A stretch of DNA of 64,000 nt from CAWCPR01 sp963797475 (GTDB lineage: Bacteria; Chloroflexota; Anaerolineae; Anaerolineales; UBA4823): assembly GCA_963797475.1 (NCBI GenBank), contig CAWCPR010000019.1, positions 124,001-188,000 on the forward strand, read 5' to 3'. The notes under the pieces are model-generated. The model did not search any database. It saw only the letters and a program-made list of their open reading frames with translations, and was not told the DNA's origin. This document shows, piece by piece, positions 35,395 to 44,300 of the stretch (the stretch's first letter is position 1; every line of letters begins with the position of its first letter). Made by a program: the position numbers and the translations under genes.

Positions 35395-36789
35395 ATGAAT
35401 CAAAGAATGCGCGCGCTCTCATTGTTGGTCCTCCTGGTCCTGGTGCTCGGATTGGGCTTGACGGCTGGGATCGTGATAGACCGCCAGTTTTTCGTTCCAG
35501 ATCCATCTATTCCATCCGACGCAAGTATGAATTTTGGATTGATAGCCGAAGCCTGGAACTCGATTCAAAAGGTATATGTGGATCGTCCAGCCGTTGACCC
35601 CCAGAAACTGACTTATGGCGCGATCAGCGGGATGGTGGATGCCCTCGGAGATACCGGGCATTCCACCTTCCTGACTCCGGACATGCTCAAAGAAGAACAA
35701 AATTTCACTAAGGGGCAGTTTGAGGGTATCGGCGCATTGCTGGAAATGAAAGATGGCCATGCAACTATCGTTGCCCCGATGGATGGTTCACCCGCTCAAA
35801 AAGCAGGGTTGAAACCTGGCGACGTCATCATCAAAGTCGATGGAGAAGATGTCGCTGGCCTGCCCCTCAATGAAATCGTGGACCGGGTACTTGGCCCGGC
35901 TGGCACCAAGGTGACCCTGACAATTCTGGACCCGCAAACGAACGAAACAAACGACGTAACGATCACCCGGGCGCACATCGAGCTGCACAATGTCACCTGG
36001 CGGATGCTGCCCGGAACAACAATCGCTCACGTTCGAATTGCTGCATTCAGCCAGGGGGTTACAACAGAACTTAAGTCGGCTTTAAAAGCGGCCCAACAAC
36101 AGGGCGCGACCGGGTTGATTCTCGACCTGCGTAACGATCCGGGAGGCTTGCTCAATGAGGCCATCAGTGTGGCCAGCCAATTTCTTTCAAACGGCAACGT
36201 GATGCTAGAGAAAAATGCCCAGGGTGAGACCAAACCCTTACCCGTTAAATCTGGAGGCGTTGCCCTGGACATTCCGATGGTAGTCTTGATCAATAACGGT
36301 ACAGCGAGCGCAGCCGAGATCGTTGCCGGCGCATTACAAGATGCATCCAGGGCAACGATCGTTGGAGAAACGACCTTTGGAACAGGCACTGTCCTGAATC
36401 AATTCAAGCTGTCCGATGGCTCGGCGTTATTGCTGGCAACAGAAGAATGGTTGACACCAAAGGGCCGCACCATCTGGCATAAAGGGATCTCTCCGGATAT
36501 CATGGTTGCTCTGCAGGCTGATTCTATCCCATTGATCCCTGAAACCGAGCAGGGGATGAGCACAGAGCAAATAAATAACAGCGGAGACGGCCAGCTTCTT
36601 AAAGCAATTGAAATCCTGGCCAAAGGAAGCAGCCAAACCATTCAAAAACCACCGCTACTTGCCGGTCCCAAAAACCAACCTATTCCGGAAAGTATCAGTT
36701 TACAGCCTGATTTTTCCTTAACCCATCACGACTTGCTGGCGATCCGTCCTGATTTAGAGAATTGGTTGCTGGCATCAACATTGTCTTGA
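35395..36789 (+). CDS. S41 family C-terminal processing peptidase-like protein
   Basis: The 464-residue protein has an N-terminal membrane anchor (residues 6-28), a PDZ domain (about 108-195) and the S41 protease domain with LRNDPGGLLNEAI. The nucleophile Ser is S305 in NNGTASAAEIVAGAL. The expected general-base Lys 25 residues on (GKG in other CtpA/Tsp proteins) is Thr here (T330 in FGTG). It may use another base or be a non-catalytic scaffold. It probably acts outside the membrane. Confidence 0.85.
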   Translation: MNQRMRALSLLVLLVLVLGLGLTAGIVIDRQFFVPDPSIPSDASMNFGLIAEAWNSIQKVYVDRPAVDPQKLTYGAISGMVDALGDTGHSTFLTPDMLKEEQNFTKGQFEGIGALLEMKDGHATIVAPMDGSPAQKAGLKPGDVIIKVDGEDVAGLPLNEIVDRVLGPAGTKVTLTILDPQTNETNDVTITRAHIELHNVTWRMLPGTTIAHVRIAAFSQGVTTELKSALKAAQQQGATGLILDLRNDPGGLLNEAISVASQFLSNGNVMLEKNAQGETKPLPVKSGGVALDIPMVVLINNGTASAAEIVAGALQDASRATIVGETTFGTGTVLNQFKLSDGSALLLATEEWLTPKGRTIWHKGISPDIMVALQADSIPLIPETEQGMSTEQINNSGDGQLLKAIEILAKGSSQTIQKPPLLAGPKNQPIPESISLQPDFSLTHHDLLAIRPDLENWLLASTLS

Positions 36790-36892
36790 CTTTTGGGAAA
36801 AACCCCAACCCGAATTGAAGAGCCGATAAACACGGGATTTCGATTGGTGATCCCGGCATTATAATCATCCGATCTGTTCAGGCGACCAAACA

Positions 36893-36936
36893 GGGGTAGG
36901 GAAATCCCTACCCCATAAATAGGGGAAATCCCTATT
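36893..36936. promoter_or_regulatory. two adjacent palindromes with shared TAGGG/CCCTA core
   Basis: GGGGTAGGG-AAAT-CCCTACCCC (36893-36914) is followed by AATAGGG-GAAAT-CCCTATT (36918-36936). Both share the core TAGGG...AAATCCCTA. They lie directly upstream of a candidate promoter. Paired operators for a dimeric regulator are plausible; hairpins in RNA are the alternative. Confidence 0.5.
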
Positions 36937-36963
36937 GAGAAAACCGTCTGAATGAGATAATAT
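36935..36963 (+). promoter_or_regulatory. candidate promoter for short transcript
   Basis: TTGAGA (36935-36940) is 17 bases before TAATAT (36958-36963). It points toward a 37-kb region without a forward gene and with a strong forward terminator 106 bases later. Overlapping TATACT (36961-36966) is a second -10 choice. Confidence 0.35.
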
Positions 36964-36969
36964 ACTGAT

Positions 36970-37127
36970 GGATATAGACAACCCAGGGTGGTTAGTTTAT
37001 AACGGTTGGAAGGGTGCAAGGCATGGTCGGGGGGAGAGAAGGGGGTTATTGATAGGTGACCATACGGACAGGGTTCGTAGTTGTCAAACTTTGGTGAGCA
37101 GACAACTACGGGCCCTGTAAATTTTTA
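36970..37127 (+). ncRNA. candidate small RNA between promoter and terminator
   Basis: A predicted promoter and a strong intrinsic terminator bound about 155 bases with no recognised gene. A 50-codon ORF from 36968 fills the space but has no ribosome site and ends at the base of the terminator stem. A short regulatory RNA is one reading; a decayed gene is another. Confidence 0.3.
37069..37126 (+). terminator. strong Rho-independent terminator, forward strand
   Basis: A 17-bp stem (37069-37085 with 37101-37117, two G-U pairs) and a 15-base loop are followed by TAAATTTTT. Polarity fits a forward transcript, not the reverse operon that ends at 37164. It may also serve readthrough from the S41 gene. 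Confidence 0.75.
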
Positions 37128-37163
37128 AATCTAACATCTTACACCACAACTCACTCACGCCTC

Positions 37164-37670
37164 TTACAGGCGTCTGTCGATCTCTACCAGCTTTTCACCG
37201 CGTCCTACCATCTGGCCAGGTGTAACCAGGACAGTATGTACCACACCGGAATGAGCAGCGCAAATTTCATTCTGCATCTTCATCGCTTCAAGCAACACCA
37301 GCGTTTGCCCGGCAGTGACATGCTGCCCGGCCAATACCAGCACTTGGGTTATCTCGCCTGGAATTGGAGCCTTTACCAGGCCATTCTGGTTCGATCGCGG
37401 TGAATTCCAGGATACAGTTTCTCGAACGCTCACCTTGTGCAGACCCTTGCAGTCTTTGATCCATTGCAATTGGCGGTCGAATTCGACCTCATAGGGTGTA
37501 TTGTCCAAAATAAGGCATTCGATCGGCTCCTCTGAGAATGCCAGTGGAGGGACTACAACCCGAACTTTTTGACCGTTAACCTCAACCTGCCTTGAATCGG
37601 ACCTGCTGTCCACGGGACTTAAAACAATTTCGAATGTCTCCCCATCGATGGTTACAGACAAGGTTCGCAT
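37164..37670 (-). CDS. biotin carboxyl carrier protein (biotin/lipoyl attachment)
   Basis: The 168-residue protein has a variable N-terminal half and a C-terminal biotinyl domain (PIPGEITQVLVLAGQHVTAGQTLVLLEAMKMQNEI), with the biotin Lys at about residue 131 in EAMKMQN. ATG 37670 with GAGGTG ahead of it is the natural start, ten bases after the stop of the biotin carboxylase-like gene. It is the last gene of the synthase operon and carries CO2 on biotin for the carboxyltransferase. Confidence 0.88.
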   Translation of the reverse strand: MRTLSVTIDGETFEIVLSPVDSRSDSRQVEVNGQKVRVVVPPLAFSEEPIECLILDNTPYEVEFDRQLQWIKDCKGLHKVSVRETVSWNSPRSNQNGLVKAPIPGEITQVLVLAGQHVTAGQTLVLLEAMKMQNEICAAHSGVVHTVLVTPGQMVGRGEKLVEIDRRL

Positions 37671-37680
37671 TGTTTTCACC

Positions 37681-38985
37681 TCAACGAGGTCTTCGCCTGA
37701 AGTAGACCATTTCCTGATCGAATCTGCGATTATTACGCAAGTTCTTGCCGTCGAACCTGTTTGGGGTACTATTTCCTCCCAGGCTGTACCGTTCATAGAG
37801 TAGAGCAGCAATTACAGCCAGGTCCTGCCGGCAAATTTCGGACTCTGGCTCGTCCGGCTTCACGGGAGATTTGAGCGTACTGGGGTAATTCCCTGCAGCG
37901 AATTCTGTAGTCCAAAGAATCTCTAGCAGGGAGACCAGGTTCGAGCGAATCCCGGTTAGCCTGGTTTCTTTCACGGTCCGCTGCATTCGGTTCAGGCATG
38001 AAGCTCGATTACGATCCCAAACAGTAATCCTGGCAATCAAAGGATCAATTTTTCGGGATGCCTCGAAGCCAGGATAAACGGCGGTATCCACACGTACACC
38101 CGGGCCATTGGGAAGGCGAACGTTTTCCAGGCATTCGATAAAGGGCACCAAATCTGGCGTCAGGACAACCCTATTGAGACGGCACATCATGCCAGTCATC
38201 CCCAAGTTGATTGGTAGCTGTTCTACATTCAATCTGCACCCAGCTGCAATCCGGATTTGCTCGCGTACCAGGTCGATGTTTGCCAGGACTTCAACCAGAG
38301 GATGCGCTGGATTCAGACAGGATTTGATTTCGCTGAAATAAATCCTCCCTTCATCATCTACCAGGAACTCCACTGTAGCTGCATTGGAGATTTGAAACCT
38401 GTTAGCAAGTTTTCCAGCCAGGTGTTGCAGGTACTCGCGCTGGCAGGCTGTCAGGCAAGGGGCCGGAGTCTCTTGCAGGATGACTTGGTTGGCAGAGTCC
38501 TGGACGCTCTGGAAGTCGCCCAAGACCTTTTGATTCCCAAAATTATCGGCTAAAATCTGCACTCCAACCATATACAAAGGGTGAAGGTTCGTTTTGCCAT
38601 CGATGGTGGAAATCCCAGCCTGCCGTACCTCCTCCAGGAGGTGTGATTTGTCCTGGGTAGCAGCCATGACCTCCGCCGGCGGGCCGATGAAGACAATCCC
38701 GGCTTGCTGGCATGCCTGGGAAAAACCAGGTTGTTCTGCCAGGAAACCATATCCGGGATGGATGGCGTCTGCCCCGCGTTCCCTGGCAATCTGCAATATC
38801 GCCTCTTGAGGAGAATAACCATTCGTGGAGTTTAGAGGAGCGCATTCATCGGCGAGACGCACGTGCAGCGAGACGATCTCCCCTGGCTCATAAAGCGCAA
38901 TGGTTGGAATGCCCATCTCGCGGCAGGTCCGAATAATCCGTACGGCAATCTCTCCGTAGTTTGCGACCAGGATCTTTCGAAACAT
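37681..38985 (-). CDS. biotin carboxylase-like protein lacking the ATP-grasp lid
   Basis: The product is 434 residues. N-terminal FRKILVANYGEIAVRIIRTCREMG and GADAIHPGYGFLAEQ identify biotin carboxylase. Between DKSHLLEEVRQAGIS and VGVQILADNFGN about 70 residues are missing, including the glycine-rich lid (GGGGxGMR) with its ATP Lys. The catalytic FMEMNTRLQVEHPVTE block reads FSEIKSCLNPAHPLVE, so further key residues are changed. No frame break explains the gap. ATP-dependent biotin carboxylation seems impossible; a structural or regulatory role, or decay, is likely. An active subunit may be encoded elsewhere. Confidence 0.82.
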   Translation of the reverse strand: MFRKILVANYGEIAVRIIRTCREMGIPTIALYEPGEIVSLHVRLADECAPLNSTNGYSPQEAILQIARERGADAIHPGYGFLAEQPGFSQACQQAGIVFIGPPAEVMAATQDKSHLLEEVRQAGISTIDGKTNLHPLYMVGVQILADNFGNQKVLGDFQSVQDSANQVILQETPAPCLTACQREYLQHLAGKLANRFQISNAATVEFLVDDEGRIYFSEIKSCLNPAHPLVEVLANIDLVREQIRIAAGCRLNVEQLPINLGMTGMMCRLNRVVLTPDLVPFIECLENVRLPNGPGVRVDTAVYPGFEASRKIDPLIARITVWDRNRASCLNRMQRTVKETRLTGIRSNLVSLLEILWTTEFAAGNYPSTLKSPVKPDEPESEICRQDLAVIAALLYERYSLGGNSTPNRFDGKNLRNNRRFDQEMVYFRRRPR

Positions 38986-39007
38986 CAATTCACTCTAAGG
39001 GTTCAGG

Positions 39008-40560
39008 TTACATCGGAGAAATGCCGTGCTTCTTGGGTTGGTGGCTTTCGCGCTTGGAGAGGGCCAGCTCAAGACCTCGGATCAGCACCCGGCGAGTTTC
39101 GGCGGGCTCAATCACGTCGTCGATGAGGCCGCGATTGGCAGCTACATACGGGTTGTTGAAATGCTCCTCATAACCCTCAATCAGCGCCTGCTGCCGCTCC
39201 TTGGGGTTTTGTGCTGCAGGATCTCCCGGCGGAAGAGGATGCTGACCGCACCCTCTGCGCCCATCACTGCAATCTCTGCATTAGGCCAGGCATACAATAA
39301 ATCACCGCGCAGCCCGCGGCTGCTCATCACACAGTATGCGCCTCCATAGCTCTTACGTAAAATAACCAGCAGCTTGGGAACTGTAGCTTCACTATAAGCA
39401 TAAATCATTCGGGCGCCATTGCGGATGATCCCGCCGTATTCCTGGTCCTTGCCAGGCAGAAAACCGGGCACATCCTGCAAGGTGATGATCGGGATATTGT
39501 ACGCGTCACAGACCCGGATAAAATGAGCGGCCTTGATCGAGGCTTGAATATCGATACAGCCCGCCAGAACCATCGGCTGGTCGGCAATGATGCCCACGAC
39601 ATTTCCGTTAAGCCTGGCGAAACCCACAACAAGATTCTGAGCCCACAGCGCATGGATTTCGAAAAATTTTCCGTTGTCGACGATGGAACAAATCACCCCG
39701 AGCACATCATAAGTCCTGCTGGGGGCGGTGGGCACCAGCTTCTCCAATTCCGGGCAGCGCCTTTCGGGATCATCGATGGATCGTTGGTAGGGTGGGTCCT
39801 CCAGGTGGTTTCCGGGCAAATAACTGAGTAATTCGCGTACCATCTCCAGGCAACCGGCGTCATCCTCCGCCAGGAAGTGACAAACGCCGCTCTGCTGGCT
39901 GTGTACCAGGCCGCCGCCCAGTTCCTCCTGGCTGACTTCTTCGCGCATTACTGCCTTAACCACATCTGGCCCGGTGATGAACATTGTGCTCCGGTCGGTC
40001 ATAAAGACGAAATCGGTCAGCGCCGGGGAATAAACCGCTCCACCTGCGCACGGCCCCATAATGACCGATATTTGCGGAATAACGCCGGACGCCTCACAAT
40101 TGGCATCGAAAAGGCGGGCGTAGCCTGCCAGGCTGTCCACCCCTTCCTGGATGCGTGCGCCGCCAGAATCATTGAGAGCGATAAAAGGGCACCCAAATCG
40201 CAGAGCCATTTGGATTGCCTTCACAATCTTGTTGGCGTGCATCTCACCCAGCGACCCGCCCAGCACCGATGCATCCTGGGCCGCGATCATGACATGGCGA
40301 TTATGGATCAACCCAAAACCAGTGATGACACCATCCCCACTGCGCGAACATTTACCGCCTGTATAAGATTCATAACGCGGCAAAACCAGTGAATCGATCT
40401 CGTTGAAAGAGCCTGGATCGAACAGCCTTTCGACGCGTTCCCTTGCTGTGAGCCGCCCCTTCTTATGCTGGATTTCTGCGCACTCGTCCGTACATTCTGC
40501 GGCGAGCTTTCGCGCTCGAAGCTCGTCGATATAGTCCTGCATGTTTTTCATCAGCACCAT
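39008..40560 (-). CDS. acyl-CoA carboxylase carboxyltransferase (frameshifted near the 3' end)
   Basis: The protein matches the propionyl/acetyl-CoA carboxylase beta-subunit family: GGSLGEMHANKIVKAIQMAL, LNDSGGARIQEGVDSLAGYA, MGPCAGGAVYSPALTDF, and VPGFLPGKDQEYGGIIRNGA. The first frame ends at 39181 with a non-homologous tail after ILFRREI. The conserved end (DPAAQNPKERQQALIEGYEE through QPKKHGISPM, stop at 39008) follows in another frame. One missing G in the run at 39225-39227 restores 517 residues aligned without gaps to the family. It transfers CO2 from biotin to acyl-CoA, probably making malonyl- or methylmalonyl-CoA for the synthase. Confidence 0.87.
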
Positions 40561-40567
40561 TCTCCAC

Positions 40568-41311
40568 TTAATTCAGTCTATGGAAGGTTCGAGCAGCGAT
40601 TGCAAGCACGAATCCTTCCCGGACTTGCCACCAACCTTGCAATTCCGATTTGCATCCATTTAAACGCCGATCATCAAGGCAGATAGGAAATGAGGCCCAA
40701 TCTCCGGGCGCCTGCTCGAGTGGTCCGATCTCGCAGGATACCGAGCGGGTATCCACGCTCAGGCCTAGGCGCAATGCTTTCAATGCAGCCTCCTTCGCAC
40801 TCCATATCGCCGTAACCAACAGCGATTGAAATCCTGGAATTGTCTGCTCAACCGCGTTTATCTCCTCGAATGTAAAGTAATCTCGGGTAAAACCGGGCGG
40901 GCGCGGTTCAATTCGCTCGATATCCGCGCCGATGTCCGCCATACCCCGGCCGACCAGAGCGCAAAGTGCCCAGCCGTCACAATGGCTGACGCTCAGGCAT
41001 ACCGGCAGCGCCCGCCACCCGCCGGATGTTTGCCAGAGGCCGAACGGCGCACGCTGGGCATCGTTGTAAATCGCGATCTGGTCCAGGCGAAGCTGCCTGC
41101 CAGTCTCTTTTAGGAGGTAACCCTGCAGCAAGCGCTTGGCTGTCCAACGACCTGCAAGCCAATCGCGGCGTCGTTTCGGATGATTCAGCCGGGCAAACTG
41201 CGCAGCCTCCTTATCGTTCAACAGGCCAGGCGGAGAGATCCCTTGCGCCAGCTCCCTTTCTTTAGCGGAATCCTGAGAAAGCCAGTGTATCATCGCAAAA
41301 AGAACCTTCAA
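40568..41311 (-). CDS. 4'-phosphopantetheinyl transferase (Sfp type)
   Basis: The 247-residue protein has the Sfp motifs: LSVSHCDGWALCAL, GADIERIEPR (magnesium Asp-x-Glu) and WSAKEAALKALRLGL. It would move the phosphopantetheine arm of CoA onto the ACPs of the neighbouring synthase. The start is uncertain: TTG 41311 has AGGTG close by; ATG 41293 (MIHWLSQ) is the alternative. It is seven bases before the carboxyltransferase gene and 25 after the synthase stop, so is in the same operon. Confidence 0.9.
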   Translation of the reverse strand: MKVLFAMIHWLSQDSAKERELAQGISPPGLLNDKEAAQFARLNHPKRRRDWLAGRWTAKRLLQGYLLKETGRQLRLDQIAIYNDAQRAPFGLWQTSGGWRALPVCLSVSHCDGWALCALVGRGMADIGADIERIEPRPPGFTRDYFTFEEINAVEQTIPGFQSLLVTAIWSAKEAALKALRLGLSVDTRSVSCEIGPLEQAPGDWASFPICLDDRRLNGCKSELQGWWQVREGFVLAIAARTFHRLN

Positions 41312-41336
41312 TACACCTGATATTCTTCTCTCAGCT

Positions 41337-44300
41337 TTATTTCAACGCTACATTTAGCGGCAGCGAAACGGTGCGGTAACCCTGTAACTGGATATAGACC
41401 GCCCCGCGTTCATCCACTACCTGGGCGTCGAAGCCATTACCGTCCTCTCGAGCCTCAACCAGGGCGAACAATTTTTCTGAAGCTCCCGGCTGGCTGTAAA
41501 TTTGCACACGGTCAACCGCTTCCGGTAAGGCAAGTCGTCCGCGGGTCTTTAGCTCCCAAATTCCGGCGGTCTGGAAGCACAATTCAATCCAACGCGGCCT
41601 TACCAATTCTACTGCCGGAACGGGGTCAGTGTTGGCAGGCAGACCGGCAGCCAACCAGCCAATCGCGTGAGAACCATCCAAATGTACCCGGTCCAAAACT
41701 CGGTAAGCCGGGCCGTGGAAGAATAGCTTGTAGATCTCTTCAGCCGCAATCGACGCAGTGGACTTATCCGTGGGTGTGAAAGAGATGCCAACTCCAGGGG
41801 CGGGTTCACGGCTAAGCCTGACCAGCGCCTGGAAATGAACTTTCTCCAGATTGGGCAAGCCTTCCCTGGCAGGCGCCCGCCGTGAAATCAGGCGAGCGTA
41901 CGCGTGCAGCTCGCTTTCCCCTGCAAAGACCAACTTGAGGTCGAGATACAAAGTTTGAGGCTCATTTCGATAGAATTTAAAGGGATGTAGAAAAGCGATG
42001 TTTTCTATTGCAACGACATGTTGTTGGACGCCGCTGAACATCTCGGCCGTCCAGGAAGCCAGCTCTGCGAAAGCCTCAATTCCCATGACTCCCGGCAGAA
42101 GTGGGGTATCGTCTATCGTGTGGTCACGCAAAAAGGGCTGTATCTGTGGGTCCAGCACGGTCGTTACCTGTAAGCCACCGTACAGCGAGGCAGCGGTCAC
42201 CTTCCCGAGCATGATATTGGGAGGGATGGCTTCACCCAATCCACGGTTGAGCTCATTCAGGTTCAGGCCGCCGTCAGCCTCCGATTCATCCAACAAGCTC
42301 CCCAATTCGCCTGCCACCAGCACTTCGCCATCTCGCAGCCCTTGGGTTAACTCTCTGCGCACCGTAGGCACGCCAATATCCGCCGGCAGCATTTCAATCC
42401 CGGCCGCTTCCATGATCTTTGGGAGAGATCCGCGCGCAGCCATTCCAATCCCCTGCCAGGCTGTCCAGTCGATTGCAATGGCGCGCGTTCCCGGCCGCCA
42501 ACGACGTATGCTGCTGCTAAGCTTGCAAAGCAGGTCGTTCGCCGCGCTGTAATCCGTCTGGCTGGCGTTGCCAAATCGGCCTGCCACAGAGCTGAACACG
42601 ATAGTCGTCCCAATGGGTAAACCCCGTGAAGCGTGCAGCAGGTTGAAAAAGCCATCTGCCTTTACATTGAACACCCTGTCAAACTGTTCCGCATCTTTAT
42701 CCGGCAGGTTGCGGCTGATCTCTAGCCCGGCCGCATGGATCAAGACGTCAATACGGCCGTGCGTCTGACGAATTTGGTCGACGACACTTGCGACGGCCTG
42801 CTCATCGAGTAAATCGACTTCCAGGTAGTGTGCGCAGCCGCTCGCTTTTTCCACCGCCGAAATCGCCCTTTGTGCAGCAGCCTGGCGCTCTATGAACAGC
42901 AGCTTCTTCTCGACCTGAGCCGGCGTTGTACGCCCAGAGGAGGCCTGGGCTTCAGCAATGAGCTGGCGCTTTAGACCTTCCCGGTCCTCTCGGATCAATG
43001 AAAGATACGGGTCTGCTGGGTTGGGGGCCGGGACCAGATCCAGGAGGTAGAAAGTCCCGGCGCTGGCCCGGGCCAGGTCTGCGACGATCTCGCTGGTGAT
43101 GCCGCCGGCCGCGCCTGTCACCAGGAAGACGCTCTCCGAATTTAAGACCTTCCCCCTGCCGGTACAGTCCAACGGGCTCTCCACCAGGGTGATGCTATAA
43201 CGCTGGTTTTCGTGATAACCAACCTCCACGATCCCAGGGGCTTGTAAAGTCTCGGCCAGCAAGGCTGCAGAAATCGTCGCGTGCTGAAGGCCGGAATCGA
43301 AGTCGACCACTTTCACCAGGGCCTCGCTGCGCTCGCGCCGGTACGCTTTCACAAAACCGGATACCCCGCCGCCGAGCGGGGCTTCGGCGCCTTGCGGTCC
43401 ATACCCATGCAACCCGCCCATGTGGGTGGCCGCGATCAGGAAAGAACCGGGCTGGGAAACTGAATCGTACAGGATGCGCATGGTGTGATATAAATTCTTC
43501 ACCCGTAACTGGTTGAGACTGCGCCAGGCAGCTAGATCCAAACTTTCCAGTTCCGGTTCGACGTCCAGAGCCGGCAGCCAGTACACGCCCTGCACCGGGC
43601 CTGCGCTCAGCCAGTCTGTAACTTTGCTGGTGAGGGTCTCTAGCACCTCGTCCTTTTCCAGGAGCAGCACCGAAACCCCTAGCGCTTCCAGTTTGCTGGC
43701 CAATTCCCTGGCGACCCCGCCGCAATCCGGCATGACAATCACCCGGCTGCCCTGCCCCAGGCGGACCCCGGTCAACTTGCAAAACTCCAGGAAAGGCTGC
43801 AAGCAAGGCCGCGGGACTCTGCGCGGGAACCGGTCAGCATTTTCAAGGTGATATTTGATTTCAGGTGCAGGCTCGAGCAGATCGCTCTCGACCGGCGCAG
43901 CGCCTACAATTCCAGGCGTCTCAGGGGTGAGTCCTTCTCCCTTTCCTGATCCTTTCTCCAGGTCCGGCCGTAAATCGTAGACGAAGCCGATTACACGCTC
44001 CAGGGTGGGGTACTCACGAAGCTGGAGGTTGTCCTGAGGCGGGATGTCGAACGCCTCCCGGATGGCCAGAAAGGTTTCGGCCTGTTTGACCGTATCGATA
44101 CCCAGGTCGGCTTCCAAGTCCAAATCCAGATCGAGCATCTCCACCGGGTAGCCGGTCTTCTCGGCGACAATCGCCAGGATGCGCCCGGCGACCGGATCCC
44201 CGGCCTGGGCAGCCTGTGGAGCAGGCGCGGCCGGCGCTGTAGGTTCTACGGGTAGGACCACGTCTCGATCCGCCGTAACCAGGTCCGGGCGCATACCGTA

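Noticed and set aside
36968..37120. 50-codon ORF in the region between the S41 and biotin carrier genes
   Set aside because: No ribosome binding site, no recognisable motif, and its end coincides with the base of a terminator stem.
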